In this document: piece by piece, positions 55,489 through 64,000 of the stretch
How positions within the stretch are numbered: the first letter of the stretch is position 1
How the letters are laid out: every line of letters starts with the position of its first letter
NCBI RefSeq assembly: GCF_002135205.1
Contig: NZ_NEFZ01000002.1
Coordinates: 248,001-312,000, forward strand
DNA length: 64,000 nucleotides
Direction: 5' to 3'
Source: Acinetobacter sp. ANC 4204
Lineage (GTDB): Bacteria > Pseudomonadota > Gammaproteobacteria > Pseudomonadales > Moraxellaceae
Position numbers and translations under genes: made by a program
The notes under the pieces: model-generated
Database searches by the model: none
The model's input: only the letters and a program-made list of their open reading frames with translations
What the model was told of the DNA's origin: nothing

Positions 55489-56487
55489 CTACTGCATGCG
55501 TGCCTGAATCGCTTGAATATTCAGTTTCTGTTTATAATTTTTTTGAGCGAACACTTTTTGAATCTGTTGCAATTGAGCAACAGTTGCATCCTGTCCTGCT
55601 TTCATCGTCATTTCACGCCCACTCACATCAAAAATATGTACTTTCTCACGTAAGTCTGGCTGAATCACAATATCGGCATTTTTCAGCTCTATTTGCGCAA
55701 GGTTCTTTTGCATAATATTGATATTTTGGTTAAATAGTCCCCATACATTCGACGTTTCGGTATACATCGGCTGCGCTAAAATATCTACAGCAATAATAAT
55801 ATCTGCACCTAATTTACGCGCTACATCGACAGGAACTGGGCTCACTAAACCGCCATCAACATACTCATCTTCACCAATTTTAGTCGGGATAAACATGCTC
55901 GGAATGGACACCGATGCACGCACTGCTTGCCCTGTATTTCCATAATTAAAAACGACTTTTTTACCTTCTTTTAGTTGTGTTGCAACCACATACATCGGTG
56001 TTGGTAAACGTTGAAGAGGAACATCTTTGACCTGTTCATTAACATAGTCCTCAACTTTTTGACCATCAAAAAAACCTTTCATACCCAAACGAATATCACG
56101 TACATCATTGGCTTTCATATTGAGTGCAATTTCACGCAGTTCATTTGCATTTTTACCACTGGCATAGAGGGAGCCCACTATACTACCCGCACTGGTTCCC
56201 ACGATAAAATCAGGGTGTATACCTGACTGCTCCAGTACTTGTATTGCACCAATATGTGCGTAACCACGGGCACCGCCACTACCAAGGACAAGAGCAATAA
56301 TTGGCCGATTTTGCTCTTTTTTAAGCTGTTTAAAATTAATACGATCGGTTCTTTCCTGAGCTTCGTTGGAATTATTATGTGTTGCACCAAGCTGATTTGA
56401 CAGGTCTTGGTCTGCTTTTGGCATACTTTGGCAACCAGCCAAGACAAGCAATGTAAGCGACAACAGGCTAATTTTTAATTTCAACAT
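55489..56487 (-). CDS. Patatin-like phospholipase lipoprotein
   Basis: This 332-residue lipoprotein starts with a signal peptide and lipobox LVLAGC (Cys19), so it is membrane-anchored outside the cytosol. The patatin domain has the oxyanion loop GSGGARGYAHIG, the nucleophile GTSAGS (Ser99) and the DGG motif (EYVDGGLVSPVP) with its Asp. It belongs to the NTE/RssA-like group of bacterial patatins. It probably hydrolyses phospholipids at the outer membrane. It stands alone, with the 500-base spacer upstream of it. Confidence 0.92.
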   Translation of the reverse strand: MLKLKISLLSLTLLVLAGCQSMPKADQDLSNQLGATHNNSNEAQERTDRINFKQLKKEQNRPIIALVLGSGGARGYAHIGAIQVLEQSGIHPDFIVGTSAGSIVGSLYASGKNANELREIALNMKANDVRDIRLGMKGFFDGQKVEDYVNEQVKDVPLQRLPTPMYVVATQLKEGKKVVFNYGNTGQAVRASVSIPSMFIPTKIGEDEYVDGGLVSPVPVDVARKLGADIIIAVDILAQPMYTETSNVWGLFNQNINIMQKNLAQIELKNADIVIQPDLREKVHIFDVSGREMTMKAGQDATVAQLQQIQKVFAQKNYKQKLNIQAIQARMQ

Positions 56488-56835
56488 AATTCACCAACGC
56501 TAAGGAAGAAGAAAATTTTAAGCAACATAGTGTATGAAAATCCGTAGCCGTCTGACTGTTGTTTTTCGTAAAAGTGTGCATTCTCTTATTATAATTCTTT
56601 TCACCCTTTTAATATCATCTGGTATGTGTATTCAGCTCCTGATCCACATATTTAAACCTAAAGTGCCTATCTTTTTGTAGTCTAGTCACTTATTGGACTC
56701 AGTTTGGTCATAAATTTTGACTCATTAGAGCTCTTGAAGTAGTCAAAAAATGATCATTCCCTGACAATAAAATAAGTATTGAACGTCACTTTCTCTCTTG
56801 GTGAAGAGCTTAGAATGAGGGCAGATTCTTCCTAT
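56488..56835. other. Intergenic region upstream of the patatin gene
   Basis: About 350 bases of mixed composition with several T runs. No open frame with a start and ribosome site was found; a partial palindromic element follows at 56836. Confidence 0.45.
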
Positions 56836-56872
56836 AAATCCTCTCCCTAGCCCTCTCCTTTAAAAAGGAGAA
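56836..56872. repeat. Half of a palindromic element (one end only)
   Basis: AAATCCTCTCCCTAGCCCTC is followed by CTCCTTTAAAAAGGAG, the same end-plus-hairpin layout as elements A and B near 31-33 kb. The matching opposite end is not found within the next 130 bases, so this is a solo or truncated copy. Confidence 0.6.
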
Positions 56873-56962
56873 AGAACTTTCATTGTGATTTCAAGACAGC
56901 TCAGAAAATGGCTGATGCACGAACTCCATTGAAGATTCATTAATGTACGATTATTAGTGCAT

Positions 56963-56994
56963 AAAAAAGCCCCTACTTTAAGTAGAGGCTTTCT
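56963..56994 (-). terminator. Intrinsic terminator after the alanine symporter gene
   Basis: AAAGCC and CTACT pair with AGTAG and GGCTTT around one mismatch, followed on the minus strand by a T run. It lies just past the agcS stop. Confidence 0.8.
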
Positions 56995-57000
56995 GGCGAA

Positions 57001-58476
57001 TTACCAAATGTCTGATTTGACTTTATCTTTAAATTTAGGATGGTTGTCCAATTTAAACACTGGCTCTTTCACTCCTTGTTTGAGCTGACCGATATAGTCC
57101 TTTAACAACATCAATAAGAATGGTGTTAATAACAAAATGGCAAACAAGTTAATGGTGGCCATGATGCCCATGAACAAATCCGCAGTGTTCCAAATAAGGG
57201 GCACACTCATCACTGAACCAAGATAGACCATAATCAAAACAAAGATACGGAACACAAACATCACTTTGGCGTTGTTGTTAATAAATTGCACATTGCCTTC
57301 AGCATAGGCGTAGTTACCAATGACTGATGAAAAAGCGAATAAGAATAAAATCGTTGCAAGGAAGTCATCCCCCCATGAACCAATTTGGCTCTCTAGCGCC
57401 ATTTGTGTTAATGCAACACCTTCAAACCCAGCATCGTGATACAGACCAGACGCCAAAATAATAATTGCTGTACATGAACACACCACAAACGTATCCACAA
57501 ATACACCGAGCATTTGTACTAAACCTTGGTTTACGGGATGTTTCACATCTGATGCAGCTGCCGCATTTGGTGCTGAACCCATACCTGCTTCATTAGAGAA
57601 TAAACCACGTTTAATCCCCATCATCATTGCCATGGAAACCATCGCACCGAAGAATCCACCTGCTGCCGCCTCAAACTCAAATGCTTTCGAGAAAATAAGC
57701 TGAAAGATGTCAGGCAAAATAGCATAGTTAATAATGGCAATATAAAGTGCAACAACTAAATACAATATAGCCATAAATGGAACAAAGCTTTCAGCAACCT
57801 TCGCAATACGCTTAATCCCACCAAAGATAATCACTGCAGTTAGCAAGACTAAACCGAGCCCAACCCAAGACACCACAATATGAATGCCGCCCAGTTCAAA
57901 AGCCAAATTGGCTTTGTCCCAACCCCATGCATGTGCTGTTGCACCAGTAATGGCATTGGCTTGTACTGCATTAAACACAAAACCATAGGTTGAAATTAAT
58001 GCTACAGCAAAAACTACGCCCAACCATTTTTGCTTCAGACCTTGAGTAATATAATAAGCAGGGCCTCCACGGAACTGTTTATTCTCTTGGTCACGCACTT
58101 TAAACAATTGTGCTAAAGATGATTCAACAAAAGCTGAGCTCATGCCTAAAAATGCAGTCACCCACATCCAAAAAACTGCACCCGGTCCACCAATCGCAAT
58201 TGCGATCGCAACACCAGCAACATTACCCACACCAACACGGCTTGCAAGCCCCGTTACAAAAGCCTGAAAAGGCGTAATACCATGGTCATCATCACATTCC
58301 TTACGGCTTGATTTCATCACCTTGATGCTGTGTAAAAATAAGCGAACCTGCACCGCACCCGTAATTAGCGTGTAAAACAAACCAACGGCAACCAGAAAAA
58401 CCACTAAAAAGTCCCACAGAGGTCCATTCAGTGTATTCACCCACCCGAGTAATGTTTCATTTAACTGATCATTCAT
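57001..58476 (-). CDS. Sodium:alanine/glycine symporter, AGCS family
   Basis: This inner-membrane symporter of 491 aa takes up alanine or glycine with sodium. About ten helices are seen, with the AGCS signatures FQAFVTGLASRVGVGNVAGVAIA, GGPAYYITQGL and GIKRGLFSNEAGMGSAPNAAA. The following gene in the direction of transcription is the 500-base spacer; the glutamate symporter gene lies upstream. Together with the DcaP porin, the three make a nutrient-uptake group, but each has its own terminator. Confidence 0.95.
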   Translation of the reverse strand: MNDQLNETLLGWVNTLNGPLWDFLVVFLVAVGLFYTLITGAVQVRLFLHSIKVMKSSRKECDDDHGITPFQAFVTGLASRVGVGNVAGVAIAIAIGGPGAVFWMWVTAFLGMSSAFVESSLAQLFKVRDQENKQFRGGPAYYITQGLKQKWLGVVFAVALISTYGFVFNAVQANAITGATAHAWGWDKANLAFELGGIHIVVSWVGLGLVLLTAVIIFGGIKRIAKVAESFVPFMAILYLVVALYIAIINYAILPDIFQLIFSKAFEFEAAAGGFFGAMVSMAMMMGIKRGLFSNEAGMGSAPNAAAASDVKHPVNQGLVQMLGVFVDTFVVCSCTAIIILASGLYHDAGFEGVALTQMALESQIGSWGDDFLATILFLFAFSSVIGNYAYAEGNVQFINNNAKVMFVFRIFVLIMVYLGSVMSVPLIWNTADLFMGIMATINLFAILLLTPFLLMLLKDYIGQLKQGVKEPVFKLDNHPKFKDKVKSDIW

Positions 58477-58511
58477 CTCGACTTCCTAATTATTGTGAAA
58501 GACTAAAAAGC

Positions 58512-58535
58512 AAAAAAGCCCTAGTTTCCTAGGGC
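58512..58535 (-). terminator. Intrinsic terminator after gltS
   Basis: GCCCTAG, a 4-base loop and CTAGGGC are followed on the minus strand by TTTTTT. It lies about 15 bases past the gltS stop and before the agcS start. Confidence 0.85.
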
Positions 58536-58550
58536 AAATCGCACATTCAA

Positions 58551-59792
58551 TTAGCTAAAAAACTGCAAAATAGACTGAATAACAGCAACGTTAATCAAGT
58601 CTACAAAGAAGGCGCCACATAAAGGAACAATTAAGAATGCCTTATGAGAAGGACCATACATGTTGGTAATGGCTTGCATGTTTGCCACTGCTGTTGGTGT
58701 TGCACCCATACCAAAACCACAGTGTCCTGCAGACAATACAGCAGCATCGTAGTTTTTCCCCATTACACGGAAAGTTACGAAGCCCGCATACAATGCCATA
58801 GTGATTGTTTGCGCACCCAAAATAACAACCAGTGGACCAGCCAAGTCAGCCAACTGCCATAATTTCAATGATAATAATGCCATCGCAAGGTAAAGTGATA
58901 ATGATGCATTACCAAATACATCAATCGCGCGATCAAAGATTTGAACTTTAAAAATCCCTTCCAATACATTACGTAAAATCACACCACCAGCAAGCGCCCA
59001 AACGAATGTTGGCAACTCAAGCATTGTGCCTTTCATCTGACCTGTCATAAAGTCAGCAAAAGCCAAACAGCCTGCGAACAAACCTAATGTGGTAATTGCA
59101 TTATCAGCTGTGATAAGACGAACCCGATGCGGATATTCAAATGGTACATATTCCGTTGAGCTAATCTCTGGTAAAGGCGTATTATCACTTCTTTCAATCT
59201 GCTCATTGGTACGTGGTGTCGCTAATTCATAGCGGTTAATAAGTAGTTTTGCTAAGGGGCCACCAATTAAACCACCAATAATTAGACCAAAAGTTGCACT
59301 CGCCATACCTAATGCAAGTGCACCTTGAATACCATGCTTAACTTCTAAAATTTCACCCCAAGCACCCGCAGTACCGTGACCACCAGTTAAGGTAATTGAA
59401 CCCGCAATTAAACCAATCAATGGATCAATACCTAATAGGGTTGCAAGGCTAATGCCCACGAAATTTTGTACCACAATAAAGGAAGCAACAGCCATTAAGA
59501 AAATAATAAGACCGATCCCACCTTCACGTAATTTGGAGAAGTTTGCACTTAAACCAATTGAAGCAAAGAAAATCAGCATAAAACTGGTCTGTAATTCGCT
59601 ACTTGTAGTAATGCTATAGCCCCAAAGACTATGCACAAGCAAAGAGATAATCGCAGCAACCAAACCACCTGCTACAGGCTCAGGAATGTTGTAGCGTTTC
59701 AAGAAATCAATTTTATTAACCAAGAAGCGACCAAGTAACAAAACAATGACAGCAGCAATCAAGGTATAAAATGCGTTAAATGTAAATTCCAT
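58551..59792 (-). CDS. gltS: Sodium/glutamate symporter
   Basis: GltS imports L-glutamate with sodium across the inner membrane. This 413-residue protein has an inverted repeat of helices, the opening FNAFYTLIAAVIVLLLGRFLV, LKRYNIPEPVAGGLVAA, the pore segment GSITLTGGHGTAGAWG and a second pore segment GHCGFGMGATPTAVANMQA. A cytosolic loop (about 205-235) lies in the middle. Length and motifs are full. Confidence 0.95.
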   Translation of the reverse strand: MEFTFNAFYTLIAAVIVLLLGRFLVNKIDFLKRYNIPEPVAGGLVAAIISLLVHSLWGYSITTSSELQTSFMLIFFASIGLSANFSKLREGGIGLIIFLMAVASFIVVQNFVGISLATLLGIDPLIGLIAGSITLTGGHGTAGAWGEILEVKHGIQGALALGMASATFGLIIGGLIGGPLAKLLINRYELATPRTNEQIERSDNTPLPEISSTEYVPFEYPHRVRLITADNAITTLGLFAGCLAFADFMTGQMKGTMLELPTFVWALAGGVILRNVLEGIFKVQIFDRAIDVFGNASLSLYLAMALLSLKLWQLADLAGPLVVILGAQTITMALYAGFVTFRVMGKNYDAAVLSAGHCGFGMGATPTAVANMQAITNMYGPSHKAFLIVPLCGAFFVDLINVAVIQSILQFFS

Positions 59793-60252
59793 GACAATTG
59801 TCCATAAAGCTGATGCTTAGAGTTGTTATCTGGCTAATAAATAAGCCACTGAATCCATTGATACTTCAAGATAGATTTCGTAAATCTGAGTCAAACTCAG
59901 TCTTGCGTATGAAAATTCAGGCAATGGGTAAATTGGTAACAACTAAGCGATCTGATGCATAACATATTCAGCTCTACCGATGAGTAAACTGAAAGAACGT
60001 AATGCCCAATAATTTTTGGACACAGATACGATTTTTTGACTTAAGTCACAAAAATCGCCCCATAGTGGCTTAAAATTAACCAATAAAAGCACAATACGAG
60101 TGAAAGACCGACATTATGCAGATTTTTTATAGATAATCTTTATTTTTTTACAATAATTTTTAACTATTTCCCTTATTCTTTTTCTGTCTTAAATACTAAA
60201 ATCTATTTTCACTCATTATTTAGCCTATATAAATTTTCTATGCTTTCTAAAA
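59793..60252. other. Intergenic region between gltS and dcaP
   Basis: About 460 bases, A+T-rich towards dcaP (60120-60250). It must hold the gltS promoter. No repeat element, small gene or RNA structure was recognised. Confidence 0.5.
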
Positions 60253-60285
60253 AACAAAACAGAAGCTTAAAGCTCCTGTTTTGTT
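60253..60285 (-). terminator. Intrinsic terminator after the porin gene
   Basis: AACAAAACAG and CTGTTTTGTT form a 10-bp stem, with an inner AGCTT/AAGCT pairing, and a T-rich stretch on the minus strand. It lies about 17 bases past the porin stop. Confidence 0.7.
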
Positions 60286-60301
60286 ACTACAGTTTTCGAT
60301 T

Positions 60302-61612
60302 TTAGAAGTTATATTTCGCCATAAAACCAACACGGTTGTCTTTGTAGCTATTTCCTGCAAAGGTATCGCGTTTACCATTGATATATTCAACACCTAAGTC
60401 CAATGGCTTAACTGGTGAATAGATAAAGTTAATCCATGCTTGGTAAACTTCTTCATTTGCTGCTGGATTTAAAGTTGCGTAATCCGTACCATCATCCGCA
60501 AACAGTGCGCCATAAGCTAAAGTCGAACGTAATTTTTCGTTGAACTTATATGTACCACCGACCTGCACACCAAATGCTTCATTTTGCTCGATGTTACCAT
60601 TTGCTGGATCTACGTAGAATGCTGTATTACTTCCATATAGGTAATTACTATTACCTTGTACATAAGATACATCTGCACTTAGTTTTAGCGGGTCAATCAC
60701 TTGATAATTTACACCAGCTGCCACACCCCAACCTGTTTTATCATCGCCTGATGCATCAGACTTATATTGCTCTACTAAGCCGCGAACAGATGCATTTGCT
60801 TTACCATCTGCAAAACCTTGCGTTAATTTTGCAGTTAATACAGGTAAGCTATATTTTACATCTGAAGTAACGTTTGCTGTATTAGTCGCATTTCGAGCTG
60901 TTGCAGAACTATTACCTTCTTCAGCAGCAAGGAATAATTTGGTTGCAGGCGCTAAATTAAAGCCATAACGAACTTGTGGAATACGTGCCGTACCCCCACC
61001 CACGTTGGTCCCAAAATCAATCATTTCTGGCGCATGGTTAGACAGGAAGTTAGAAGTGGTTTGACCAAATAACCAGTTGTTATAGGTTAAATACGCATGG
61101 CGAATACGTAGTGCTTCATTTGTTCCAGCAAAGTCAACTTCAACCTTACCGCCAAGCTTATTATCACCACCAACATTGGTATTGAAATCCAAACCTAAAC
61201 GCGTAGTTTTAGCAGTTGCGCGAAGCTTGTCTTTGGTTTGACCATCTGAACTAGACACTTTATTGAAGTCATCATCCGCACCTTCAATAATGTAGTTTGC
61301 ATCGCCACGAACAAAACCATATAGGTTAATGTCAGCACCTGACTTAGATTTAAATGAAGACAATGCTGACTCAGGCTTCGCAGGTGGTGCTGGCTGTGCT
61401 TTGACTTGTTGAATCTGAACGGCTTGTTGTTGTTGAACTTGTTGCTGCTGTTGCATTAAAGCTTTTAACTCAGCAACTTCAGCGCGCAATTGAGCAATCT
61501 CTTGTTGTTCTTTCGTTGCTGCATGAGTCGTTGTCATCATCAACGCGGCAACACTGAGTGCTAGGCTTTGAGCGACAAATGGCTTTTTAGTGAGGGCTAA
61601 ACGCATACGCAA
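60302..61612 (-). CDS. dcaP: DcaP-family trimeric outer-membrane porin
   Basis: This 436-residue porin has a signal peptide ending near Ala31-Ala32, then a Gln-rich coiled coil (about residues 33-70) that reaches into the periplasm, a Pro-rich linker (QPAPPAKPE), and a 16-strand-type barrel that starts GADINLYGFVRGD and ends VGFMAKYNF. DcaP-like porins of Acinetobacter pass dicarboxylates and some drugs; the exact cargo is not clear. The start may be the first or third codon (both Met). Confidence 0.92.
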   Translation of the reverse strand: MRMRLALTKKPFVAQSLALSVAALMMTTTHAATKEQQEIAQLRAEVAELKALMQQQQQVQQQQAVQIQQVKAQPAPPAKPESALSSFKSKSGADINLYGFVRGDANYIIEGADDDFNKVSSSDGQTKDKLRATAKTTRLGLDFNTNVGGDNKLGGKVEVDFAGTNEALRIRHAYLTYNNWLFGQTTSNFLSNHAPEMIDFGTNVGGGTARIPQVRYGFNLAPATKLFLAAEEGNSSATARNATNTANVTSDVKYSLPVLTAKLTQGFADGKANASVRGLVEQYKSDASGDDKTGWGVAAGVNYQVIDPLKLSADVSYVQGNSNYLYGSNTAFYVDPANGNIEQNEAFGVQVGGTYKFNEKLRSTLAYGALFADDGTDYATLNPAANEEVYQAWINFIYSPVKPLDLGVEYINGKRDTFAGNSYKDNRVGFMAKYNF

Positions 61613-62029
61613 GCTTCCTTTATTACATAGTTAGTGGTAAGTCAAAAATTCCATTTCAGTAAAATTTACTATACAAAAACCATTCCATTTCGGTCTCTTT
61701 ATGTATAGAACAATCTTATAAAGATGAAAAATCGCACATTTCGATGTTTTTGGATATGATCTTTTATTACTTTTGCAACTAAAGTCTAATTAGAAACCTT
61801 CTAAACTGGAATAAGCATCACACTTCATCTGCTTTGAATTATGAAATTACAATTTAAAAATGTTTTTGCAATAATTAAGTAACAATTCTTCATATATTCT
61901 TAAATATAGACTGAGTTTTCGGTGATATCTATATTTTTTTCTTATAACTAAAGTCTTAGTTTGATTGATAACCACATGCTGCCAAATAAGTGGTCAAAAC
62001 TACGTCTTTGCATAAAAAGTAGGATAATT
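61613..62029. other. Divergent promoter region of dcaP and the nitroreductase gene
   Basis: About 415 bases of strongly A+T-rich sequence. Promoters of both genes should lie here. I found no clear operator or RNA structure. Confidence 0.5.
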
Positions 62030-62740
62030 ATGACGCAGCAGATGTCCGATCTTGTCGATCAAGCAATTCGCTCACGCCATTCAGTTCGTGCCTTTACAAA
62101 CCAAATGGTTGAGGTACAAACCCTTAAAGATATTTTACACGTCGCCAGCCGAGCACCATCAGGGACCAACACACAACCATGGAAAGTGTATGTGGTCACT
62201 GGGAAAAAGCGCGATGAAATAGTTGAACGTGTTTGTCATGCGCAACTTGAGCTTTTTCAACATCCTGAAAAAGCAGCACAATACCAAGAAACTTTCGCTT
62301 ATTATCCTGAAAACTGGATTTCACCCTATATTGACCGTCGTCGCGAAAATGGTTGGGGGCTGTATGGATTACTCAACATTCAAAAGAATGAAAAAAGTAA
62401 AATGGCTCAACAGCAACTCCGTAATTTTCAATTTTTTGATGCACCTGTGGGCTTATTTTTTACAGTCAATAAAGTCATGGGCATTGGGTCTAAAATGGAC
62501 ATTGCCATGATGATGCAAAATGTGATGGTTGCAGCCAAAGCACGTGGCTTAGACACCTGCCCACAAGCAGCATGGAATCACTTTCATTCTATCGTACTGG
62601 GTATTCTTGGTGCATCATCAGATGAAGAATTAGTCGGCGCAATCGCTTTAGGTTATGCAGACCCAGAACACATTGTGAATAGCTTTATCACACCACGGGT
62701 CCCCGTAGACGAGTTTGCTGTTTTTTTAACTGACGAATAG
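62030..62740 (+). CDS. Nitroreductase-family FMN oxidoreductase
   Basis: This 236-residue flavoenzyme has the nitroreductase opening SRHSVRAFTNQMVEVQTLKDIL with FMN phosphate contacts, SRAPSGTNTQPWKVYVVTG, and a C-terminal AIALGYADPEHIVNSF. NAD(P)H-dependent reduction of nitroaromatics, quinones or flavins in the cytosol is expected; the natural substrate is unknown. AGGA five bases before ATG 62030 decides the start over the longer frame. It stands alone with its own terminator. Confidence 0.9.
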   Translation: MTQQMSDLVDQAIRSRHSVRAFTNQMVEVQTLKDILHVASRAPSGTNTQPWKVYVVTGKKRDEIVERVCHAQLELFQHPEKAAQYQETFAYYPENWISPYIDRRRENGWGLYGLLNIQKNEKSKMAQQQLRNFQFFDAPVGLFFTVNKVMGIGSKMDIAMMMQNVMVAAKARGLDTCPQAAWNHFHSIVLGILGASSDEELVGAIALGYADPEHIVNSFITPRVPVDEFAVFLTDE

Positions 62741-62761
62741 AGATCACAGCTTTCATTTATC

Positions 62762-62790
62762 AAAAGAGACTGATTACAGTCTCTTTTTTA
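62762..62790. terminator. Bidirectional intrinsic terminator
   Basis: AAAAGAGACTG, a 4-base loop and CAGTCTCTTTT lie between the convergent nitroreductase and Bcr/CflA genes. Confidence 0.88.
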
Positions 62791-62810
62791 TACATTTAAA
62801 TATCTCAGAC

Positions 62811-64000
62811 TTAGGCTTTTATCCCTTCGTCTTGCCCAAGTTTGAACACATAATATAAAGCCAGTAACACAAAAATAGCCATGACAATGGCCATATTTAA
62901 AAGTGCAGACCAAACTAAGAAATTTAGAATCACGCCACAAAGTAAACCACATGCAAATTGCATACTGCCCATAATAGCACTAGCCGTTCCAGCACGAGCG
63001 CCTTGCTCAGACATTGCAATTGCCATTGCATTTGGTCCCGTAAAACCAATCGCTGCAACGGCTAAAAACATACCTGCACACACAACAGATAAAGGTGCTG
63101 TTGCCATGCTTCCTGCTATTAACAGCAAAATAACCCCTAACAATTGCAAAGCACTGCCTAATTTTAAACGTTGAAATACATTTAAACTGCGTGCTAAACG
63201 TTTATTTAAAGTTGAGAAAAGCATGATGCCAACCGCATTCGCACCAAAGGCATAGGCAAAAATTTGCTGACTCAAACCATACCCGTCCATCAAAATGGCA
63301 GCTGAGGCACTGATATAACAAAATAAAACCGCGCCAGCAAAACAACCAACAAACATTGGTCGTCTAAAACTTGGATCTTGGAAAATCGCACTATATAAGT
63401 TGAGTACTTGATTGAAATTCAGTTTTAACCGACGCTTTGGATCTAAAGTTTCTTTAAAAAAGAAATGTACACAGCAGAGGCTTCCCAAACCAACAAGCAT
63501 CAATATGGCAAAAATACTGTGCCAACTACTAAAACTCAGCACCAAAGCGCCCAAACTTGGTGCAATAATTGGAGCAATGGTCGTCACAATCATCATACTG
63601 GCAAAAGCTTGTGCCGAAGCTTGCATATCCAAACGGTCACGAATTGCAGCACGTGCAATCACCACCCCGACACAACCACCTAGAGCCTGTAACACCCGCG
63701 CAGCAATTAAGCTCCATTCACTGTTTGCAAACACACACAGTAAACTGGCCACAATATAAAGGCTCAATCCAAAATACAGAGGCTTTTTACGCCCGATTCG
63801 GTCACTTACAGGCCCATAAATTAGCTGCCCAAGAGCCAAACCAAGAAAATATGCAGGCAAGCTGTTAGCAACCATTTGTGTGCTTACCCCAAAGTCATCT
63901 GCCATTTGTGGCAAAGCGGGTAAGTACATATCAATAGAAAGTGGGCCTAGTGCCGTCAATGAAGCGAGTAAAAGAATCCAAGCGTTAGAATATTCCGCTT
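62811..64000 (-). CDS. Bcr/CflA-family drug efflux MFS transporter (partial, cut by window edge)
   Basis: This 12-helix drug:proton antiporter belongs to the Bcr/CflA group: LGPLSIDMYLPALPQMADDFGVS, LGQLIYGPVSDRIGRKKPL (A motif) and GFTGPNAMAIAMSEQGARAGTASAI. The frame continues without a stop to the window edge (WILLLASLTALGP precedes the first internal start), so the true start lies beyond position 64000 and only the first residues are missing. Export of chloramphenicol-, bicyclomycin- or similar drugs is typical of the family. Confidence 0.9.
   Translation of the reverse strand, partial: AEYSNAWILLLASLTALGPLSIDMYLPALPQMADDFGVSTQMVANSLPAYFLGLALGQLIYGPVSDRIGRKKPLYFGLSLYIVASLLCVFANSEWSLIAARVLQALGGCVGVVIARAAIRDRLDMQASAQAFASMMIVTTIAPIIAPSLGALVLSFSSWHSIFAILMLVGLGSLCCVHFFFKETLDPKRRLKLNFNQVLNLYSAIFQDPSFRRPMFVGCFAGAVLFCYISASAAILMDGYGLSQQIFAYAFGANAVGIMLFSTLNKRLARSLNVFQRLKLGSALQLLGVILLLIAGSMATAPLSVVCAGMFLAVAAIGFTGPNAMAIAMSEQGARAGTASAIMGSMQFACGLLCGVILNFLVWSALLNMAIVMAIFVLLALYYVFKLGQDEGIKA

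Noticed and set aside
1..64000. tRNA, rRNA, prophage or complete IS element
   Set aside because: No cloverleaf genes, transposase motifs, integrase or phage structural genes were found on reading the window.

Overview
This window is chromosomal DNA from a gamma-proteobacterium of the genus Acinetobacter. The evidence is the rubA-rubB-estB-oxyR alkane-oxidation gene order described for Acinetobacter, a DcaP-type porin with an N-terminal coiled coil, the low G+C of both genes and spacers, and many short genus-type hypothetical genes. No tRNA, rRNA, CRISPR array, prophage or complete insertion sequence was seen.

Layout: 0-5 kb holds cysD (its cysN partner would lie off the left edge), a hypothetical gene, lysS, a YqiA-like hydrolase and apt. 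5.2-8.7 kb is the rub-est-oxyR operon, with hairpins in the rubA leader and in two of its gaps. 8.7-17 kb carries ppk1, mtgA, a rhomboid protease, the YbbA/YbbP-type ABC pair with divergent tesA, and a beta-carbonic anhydrase. 17-25 kb has a secreted hydrolase, unknown proteins, a Fur-boxed FepA-type receptor, nfuA, a second rhomboid, a frameshifted small lipoprotein and a conserved protein of unknown role. 25-31.5 kb has a Pit phosphate transporter and metH.

31.4-33.3 kb is the accessory spot and the most interesting part of the window. A translationally coupled pair, visibly richer in A+T than its surroundings, encodes a membrane-anchored beta-rich protein and a minimal GT51 glycan-polymerase-like protein. 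The pair sits between two roughly 100-bp palindromic elements with inverted ends. A DUF559 endonuclease-like gene abuts the second element. The GT51 and DUF559 reading frames both run into an element and stop inside it.

33.4-48.4 kb is ordinary accessory metabolism and regulation: an Fsr-like efflux pump with a divergent AraC regulator, a peptide deformylase paralogue, an MHS-type transporter, pnuC, a crotonase/hydrolase/TetR cluster, a diguanylate cyclase, FKBP, YaeQ and a G3E GTPase. 48.7-55.2 kb holds an MhpA-like aromatic hydroxylase, a GST, a gene remnant, an HcaR-like LysR regulator, an MFS pump, a TetR regulator with a clear operator palindrome, and an acyl-CoA thioesterase. 55.4-64 kb has a patatin lipoprotein, a nutrient-uptake group (AGCS alanine symporter, GltS glutamate symporter, DcaP porin), a nitroreductase and a Bcr/CflA drug transporter cut by the right edge.

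Functions are assigned from motifs and family knowledge read by eye. No database or folding search was run.
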